From: Haloarcula sp. H-GB4
GTDB lineage: Archaea; Halobacteriota; Halobacteria; Halobacteriales; Haloarculaceae
NCBI RefSeq assembly: GCF_030848575.1
Contig: NZ_JAVDDX010000001.1
Span: 1,550,001-1,614,000 of the forward strand
Reading direction: 5' to 3'
DNA length: 64,000 nucleotides
Shown: positions 60,654 to 64,000 of the stretch, one piece after another
How the letters are laid out: every line of letters starts with the position of its first letter
Position numbering within the stretch: position 1 is the first letter of the stretch
The notes under the pieces: model-generated
Seen by the model: only the letters and a program-made list of their open reading frames with translations
What the model was told of the DNA's origin: nothing
The model's database searches: none
Program-made: the position numbers and the translations under genes

Positions 60654-62447
60654 ATGGTCCTCTCGGACGTTTTGCTTGCCCCCCTGGGACTGGCCGCCCT
60701 CCTCCTTGCGGTGCCGATCGTCGTGCTGTATCTCATTCGACCGGACCCGCAAGAACTCACCTTGCCGACGTTCCAGTTTCTCGTCGCCGGAGAACGCCAG
60801 CAGTCAGCGACGCCGTTTCTCGAACGGATCTCACGGAGCCTCCTACTGCTGTTGCAGGTGCTGGTCGTGCTAGTGCTCGCGGTCGGACTGGCGACACCGT
60901 ATGTTACCGTCTCCGAGCGGGCGACGGTTGAAGAGACAGTCATCGTCGTCGACACGAGCGCCTCCATGCAGACCGACGCCGACGGCCAGACACGCTTCCA
61001 GCGGGCCGTCGCGGCCGCCCGAGAGGAGGTGACGGGGACGACCTCTATCGTCACCACGACCAACGGCGGCGAGGTAGTGCTCCAGCGCGGCACGCCGACA
61101 GCGGCCCAGGGAACGCTGGACGGACTCAGCCCAACGGATGCGCCGGGAGCGCTTAGCGGCGCTATCTCGCAGGCGGCTTCGCTGACCGGCGAAAACGCCA
61201 GAATCGTCGTTCTGAGTGACTTCGCTGGTGAGGAATGGACCACTGCGGTCACGACGGCTCGCGGGCGCGGGCTCTCCGTCGACCTCCAGCAGTTCGACGG
61301 CGGGGGCGACGGGAACGTTGGGTTCATTGACCGCCGGTTCTCCGGCTCGGCGGTGACGCTGTCGGTGAAAAACTACGGCGACTCGACTGTTACCCGGACT
61401 GTCCGGCTGGGGAACACCCAGCAAGAGCTCCAGCTTGGGCCCGACGACGTGGGTTCGGTGACGCTCCCAGTCCCGGCCGGCGGGAGCGAAGCCCGGCTTA
61501 GCCCGGGCGACAGTTTCGCGACGGATGATAGCGTCTACGTCGCCGCACCGGCGGACGCAGCCGTCGACGTGCTGGTGCTGACAAACGACCGGAACCGGTA
61601 CCTGACTACCGCGCTGTCGGTCGTCGATCGGGTGAACGTGACGGTCAGGCAGCCGCCGACGACGATTCAGGGCGACTACGACGTCATTCTGTACAGCAAC
61701 GTCGACCCGAACTCACTGCTCCCTGGCAACGTCGAGAGCGGGCGCGCGCTGGTCGAAGACGGTGGCGGCGTCGCGGTGCTGGCACAGGACAATCTCCCAC
61801 AGCGGTACCAAAGCCTCCTCCTCATCGAACCCGGCGAGACTCGGACGGGCGCGACAGTCGGTCAAACGGCACAGACACAGCTCACCCGCGGCATCGACTT
61901 CCAGCCACCCGATGAGTACGTTTCGGGCTCGCTGCGCTCCGGGTCAGCACAGGTACAACTGAGCGACGGGACGCCGCTCATCGCGACTGAGGACCGGAGC
62001 GGTGGCCGCGTCATGTACTACGGCTACATGGAGGACCGGTCCAGCTTCAAGTTCAATTACCAGTACCCCGTGTTCTGGAAGCGCGCAGTGTACTACCTCG
62101 CGGACAGGGAACCGCTCCCGGCGCTGAACCACGAGACCGGCGAAACCGTCCGGTTCGGCAACACCACTGTCGAGGGGCCAGACGGGACCATCTCCGGGAA
62201 CTCAGTCCCGCTCCAGCGGGCCGGTCTCTACCGGAGCGAAAGCCGGCAGGTGAGTGCGTCGCTGCTGGACGAGAGCGAGTCAAACACCAACGTCGAGGCA
62301 CTCGACCAGCGCGCCGGGACGGCTGGGAACCTCACCCGGACCGAACGACGGTCGGTGCCACAGCCGTTGACCGAGTACTTCGCGCTAGCTGGGCTGGTAC
62401 TCGCGCTGGCCGAAGTCGGCTATCTCCGCCGGCGGGGTGACCTCTGA
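60654..62447 (+). CDS. BatA-like VWA membrane protein
   Basis: A 597-residue protein. The N terminus is the aerotolerance-regulator type with two helices (about residues 5-27 and 60-83) around PDPQELTLPTFQFL. A VWA domain follows (about 92-215) with the MIDAS start VVDTSASM. A long external region with beta-rich and GATase1-like parts (about 300-450) comes next, and a final helix is near residue 575. It resembles haloarchaeal BatA/DUF4159-like proteins linked to MoxR ATPases. The stop overlaps the next start (TGATG). Confidence 0.82.
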   Translation: MVLSDVLLAPLGLAALLLAVPIVVLYLIRPDPQELTLPTFQFLVAGERQQSATPFLERISRSLLLLLQVLVVLVLAVGLATPYVTVSERATVEETVIVVDTSASMQTDADGQTRFQRAVAAAREEVTGTTSIVTTTNGGEVVLQRGTPTAAQGTLDGLSPTDAPGALSGAISQAASLTGENARIVVLSDFAGEEWTTAVTTARGRGLSVDLQQFDGGGDGNVGFIDRRFSGSAVTLSVKNYGDSTVTRTVRLGNTQQELQLGPDDVGSVTLPVPAGGSEARLSPGDSFATDDSVYVAAPADAAVDVLVLTNDRNRYLTTALSVVDRVNVTVRQPPTTIQGDYDVILYSNVDPNSLLPGNVESGRALVEDGGGVAVLAQDNLPQRYQSLLLIEPGETRTGATVGQTAQTQLTRGIDFQPPDEYVSGSLRSGSAQVQLSDGTPLIATEDRSGGRVMYYGYMEDRSSFKFNYQYPVFWKRAVYYLADREPLPALNHETGETVRFGNTTVEGPDGTISGNSVPLQRAGLYRSESRQVSASLLDESESNTNVEALDQRAGTAGNLTRTERRSVPQPLTEYFALAGLVLALAEVGYLRRRGDL

Positions 62448-64000
62448 TGGCGGTCTCCTACACCCTCGCGGAGGGACTCACCGTCGGCGTCGAGCATCTG
62501 TGGCCGCTGGTGGTTCTGCCGGTCGCCGTCGGCCTCCTCGCGTATCTCATCCGGCGTGGCGACGGCGGGCCGCGGTCAGCCTCAAACCGGAGCCGCCGGC
62601 TCCTGCTGGCCAGCCGCGTGCTCATCGTCTGCCTGCTCGTCCTCGGCGCGATGGGACCGTACACCGTCCAGACCAGAGAGACGCCTGGCGAACCGGGCGT
62701 GACACTGCTGACAGATGACTCCGCGAGCATGTGTATCTATCCGAACACGACCGACGCGCTGGTACAGAGCATCGAGGCCGAGGGCGTCCCGGTGACGCGG
62801 GCGACAATCGGTAGCGGCTCGAACTCGCGGCTTGGCGACGGCGTGGCAGCGAACCTTCAAGAAAATGGGACGGTCGTCGTCGTCTCCGACGGTCGCGTCA
62901 CGGAGGGACGGAGCCTCTCAATGGCCGCCGAGGACGCCACCGACCTCAACGCAACCGTCCACAGCGTCACTCCCCAGTCGCCACGCACCGAGCGCGCCGT
63001 GGCGATAGCCGGGCCGTCGACAGTGAGCCGCGGCGTCCAGTCGCAGTACACCGTCTCGATGCAGGGCGTGAGCGTCCTCGAGCCAGTGCCCGTCGAGGTG
63101 ACCATCGACGGCGAGACAGTCACTGAGGGCGAACTCCAACCGAATGGGACGCTCACTGTCGACCACACGTTCGAGGCGCTCGGGTCACACCGGGTGACTG
63201 CGACGCTGTCTGGCGACGACGAGTACGCACGAAACGACGTGTTCTACAAGAGCGTCCGCGTTGTCGAGCAGCCCGACGTGCTGTACGTCTCACAGGGCGA
63301 GTATCCGCTGCGGGGCTATCTCGACTCGCTGTACAATGTCTCGACGGCCTCGTCGGTTCCGGCGGACCTCGATGACTACGCCGCCGTCGTCATGCAAGAC
63401 ACGCCGTCGGGCAATATGGGGAACACCACCGCACTGCAGGACTTCGTGATCAACGGCGGCGGGCTGGTCGTCGCGGGCGGCGACAACGCCTACGAGAACG
63501 GCGGCTACGAAACGTCGTCGGTGGGCTCGATGCTTCCGGTCCGCGTCGGGAACGCGACCGGCGGCGAGTCGAACATCGTCGTCCTCGTCGACGTGTCCGG
63601 CAGCGCCGAAAGCGGCCTCTCGATACAGAAAGCTGTCGCGCTTGACGTACTCGACCAGCTCGGCGACGAGAATCAGGTGGGTGTCGTCGCGTTCAACCAG
63701 AACGCGTACCGCGTCTCGGAGATGCAAGCACTCGGTCAGAACCGGGCGGAGACTGCCGATAAGATACGGCGGCTTGAAAGCGGTGGCGCGACGGATATCG
63801 CTGTCGGACTTCAGGGCGCCGACGAACTGCTGGGCGACCGCGAGGGGACGATCATCCTCCTCAGTGACGGCCAGGACCGGCTCGGCCCGCCGGCGGCCGT
63901 TGCCAACCAACTGGGCCGTGAGGGGACCCGCGTCGTCTCGGTCGGTGTCGGCAAGCGCGTCGGTGTCGCAACGATGCGCCAGATTGCCAGCGAGTCTGGC
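62447..64000 (+). CDS. VWA membrane protein, 3' end outside window
   Basis: The frame from the ATG at 62447 is open to the window edge, 518 codons. Two N-terminal helices (about residues 14-36 and 51-70) are followed by a beta-rich external part (about 75-370) and a VWA domain from about residue 380 with VLVDVSGSA, GATDIAVG and LLSDGQD as the MIDAS site. The start shares one base with the preceding stop. It forms a pair with the BatA-like gene, an arrangement usual for MoxR-associated VWA clusters. C terminus not visible. Confidence 0.85.
   Translation, partial: MAVSYTLAEGLTVGVEHLWPLVVLPVAVGLLAYLIRRGDGGPRSASNRSRRLLLASRVLIVCLLVLGAMGPYTVQTRETPGEPGVTLLTDDSASMCIYPNTTDALVQSIEAEGVPVTRATIGSGSNSRLGDGVAANLQENGTVVVVSDGRVTEGRSLSMAAEDATDLNATVHSVTPQSPRTERAVAIAGPSTVSRGVQSQYTVSMQGVSVLEPVPVEVTIDGETVTEGELQPNGTLTVDHTFEALGSHRVTATLSGDDEYARNDVFYKSVRVVEQPDVLYVSQGEYPLRGYLDSLYNVSTASSVPADLDDYAAVVMQDTPSGNMGNTTALQDFVINGGGLVVAGGDNAYENGGYETSSVGSMLPVRVGNATGGESNIVVLVDVSGSAESGLSIQKAVALDVLDQLGDENQVGVVAFNQNAYRVSEMQALGQNRAETADKIRRLESGGATDIAVGLQGADELLGDREGTIILLSDGQDRLGPPAAVANQLGREGTRVVSVGVGKRVGVATMRQIASESG

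Overview
The window is 64 kb of a GC-rich haloarchaeal chromosome, most likely Haloarcula or a close relative. The proteins are strongly acidic. Secreted proteins carry Tat signals, blue-copper halocyanin domains are present, and many genes have a TATA box about 25-30 bp before the start codon, as in leaderless archaeal transcripts. The 731-residue KatG matches, as I recall it, the Haloarcula marismortui enzyme closely but not exactly. I see no IS element, CRISPR array, rRNA or canonical tRNA.

Layout. 1-6 kb: the end of an Lhr-type helicase, Spo0M, a receiver-PAS-PAS protein, a MutS-like ATPase and an SRPBCC protein. 6.0-7.1 kb: a hairpin-rich stretch with two tRNA-like cloverleaf shapes flanking a 103-codon gene, plus a 56-residue candidate gene. 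7.2-14.8 kb: a CcoI-like copper ATPase, a SafE-type membrane protein and a small membrane protein, divergent from a double-halocyanin protein and a ba3-type cytochrome oxidase (cbaB, cbaA and an accessory subunit). This is an aerobic respiration module with its copper supply. 14.8-21.0 kb: a minus-strand cassette of VWA protein, Ser/Thr kinase with FHA, PP2C phosphatase, zinc-ribbon/FHA protein and membrane zinc-ribbon protein. 21.1-32.5 kb: a DUF3179 lipoprotein pair, a carboxylesterase/dioxygenase pair, UPF0058, UPF0212, Ogg, acylphosphatase, Nnr, HflX and KatG. 32.6-37.1 kb: FUN14, SBDS, proteasome alpha, RNase P proteins 2 and 3 and an RNA-binding protein. This is the archaeal exosome superoperon without exosome subunits here. 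37.7-40.9 kb: Nudix, an uncharacterised protein, a 22-residue membrane microprotein and ThiC.

41.0-44.7 kb holds tungstate/molybdate uptake (wtpA, wtpB) and molybdenum-cofactor genes (mobB-moaE fusion, moaC, moaB). After a TRAM protein, DUF5783 and an HD hydrolase comes narO, divergent from a long, tightly overlapping nar operon (47.3-58.7 kb). It encodes a membrane protein, a Rieske protein, cytochrome b, a 60-residue protein, NarG, NarH, a 35-residue coupled ORF, a heme-b gamma-like subunit, NarJ, a membrane protein, a HEAT-repeat protein and an Mrp ATPase with a C-terminal DUF2249. Mo uptake, cofactor assembly, anaerobic regulation and nitrate respiration therefore sit within about 18 kb. 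The window ends with a TRIC channel preceded by a possible leader ORF, a YihY/BrkB membrane protein and two VWA membrane proteins, the last cut by the window edge.

The items most worth a second look are the tRNA-like elements flanking a gene (6.2-6.65 kb), the kinase/phosphatase/FHA/VWA cassette, the tiny coupled or leaderless ORFs (39.3, 54.1 and 58.8 kb), the palindrome in the narO/narA intergenic region and the inverted repeat over the katG start region.
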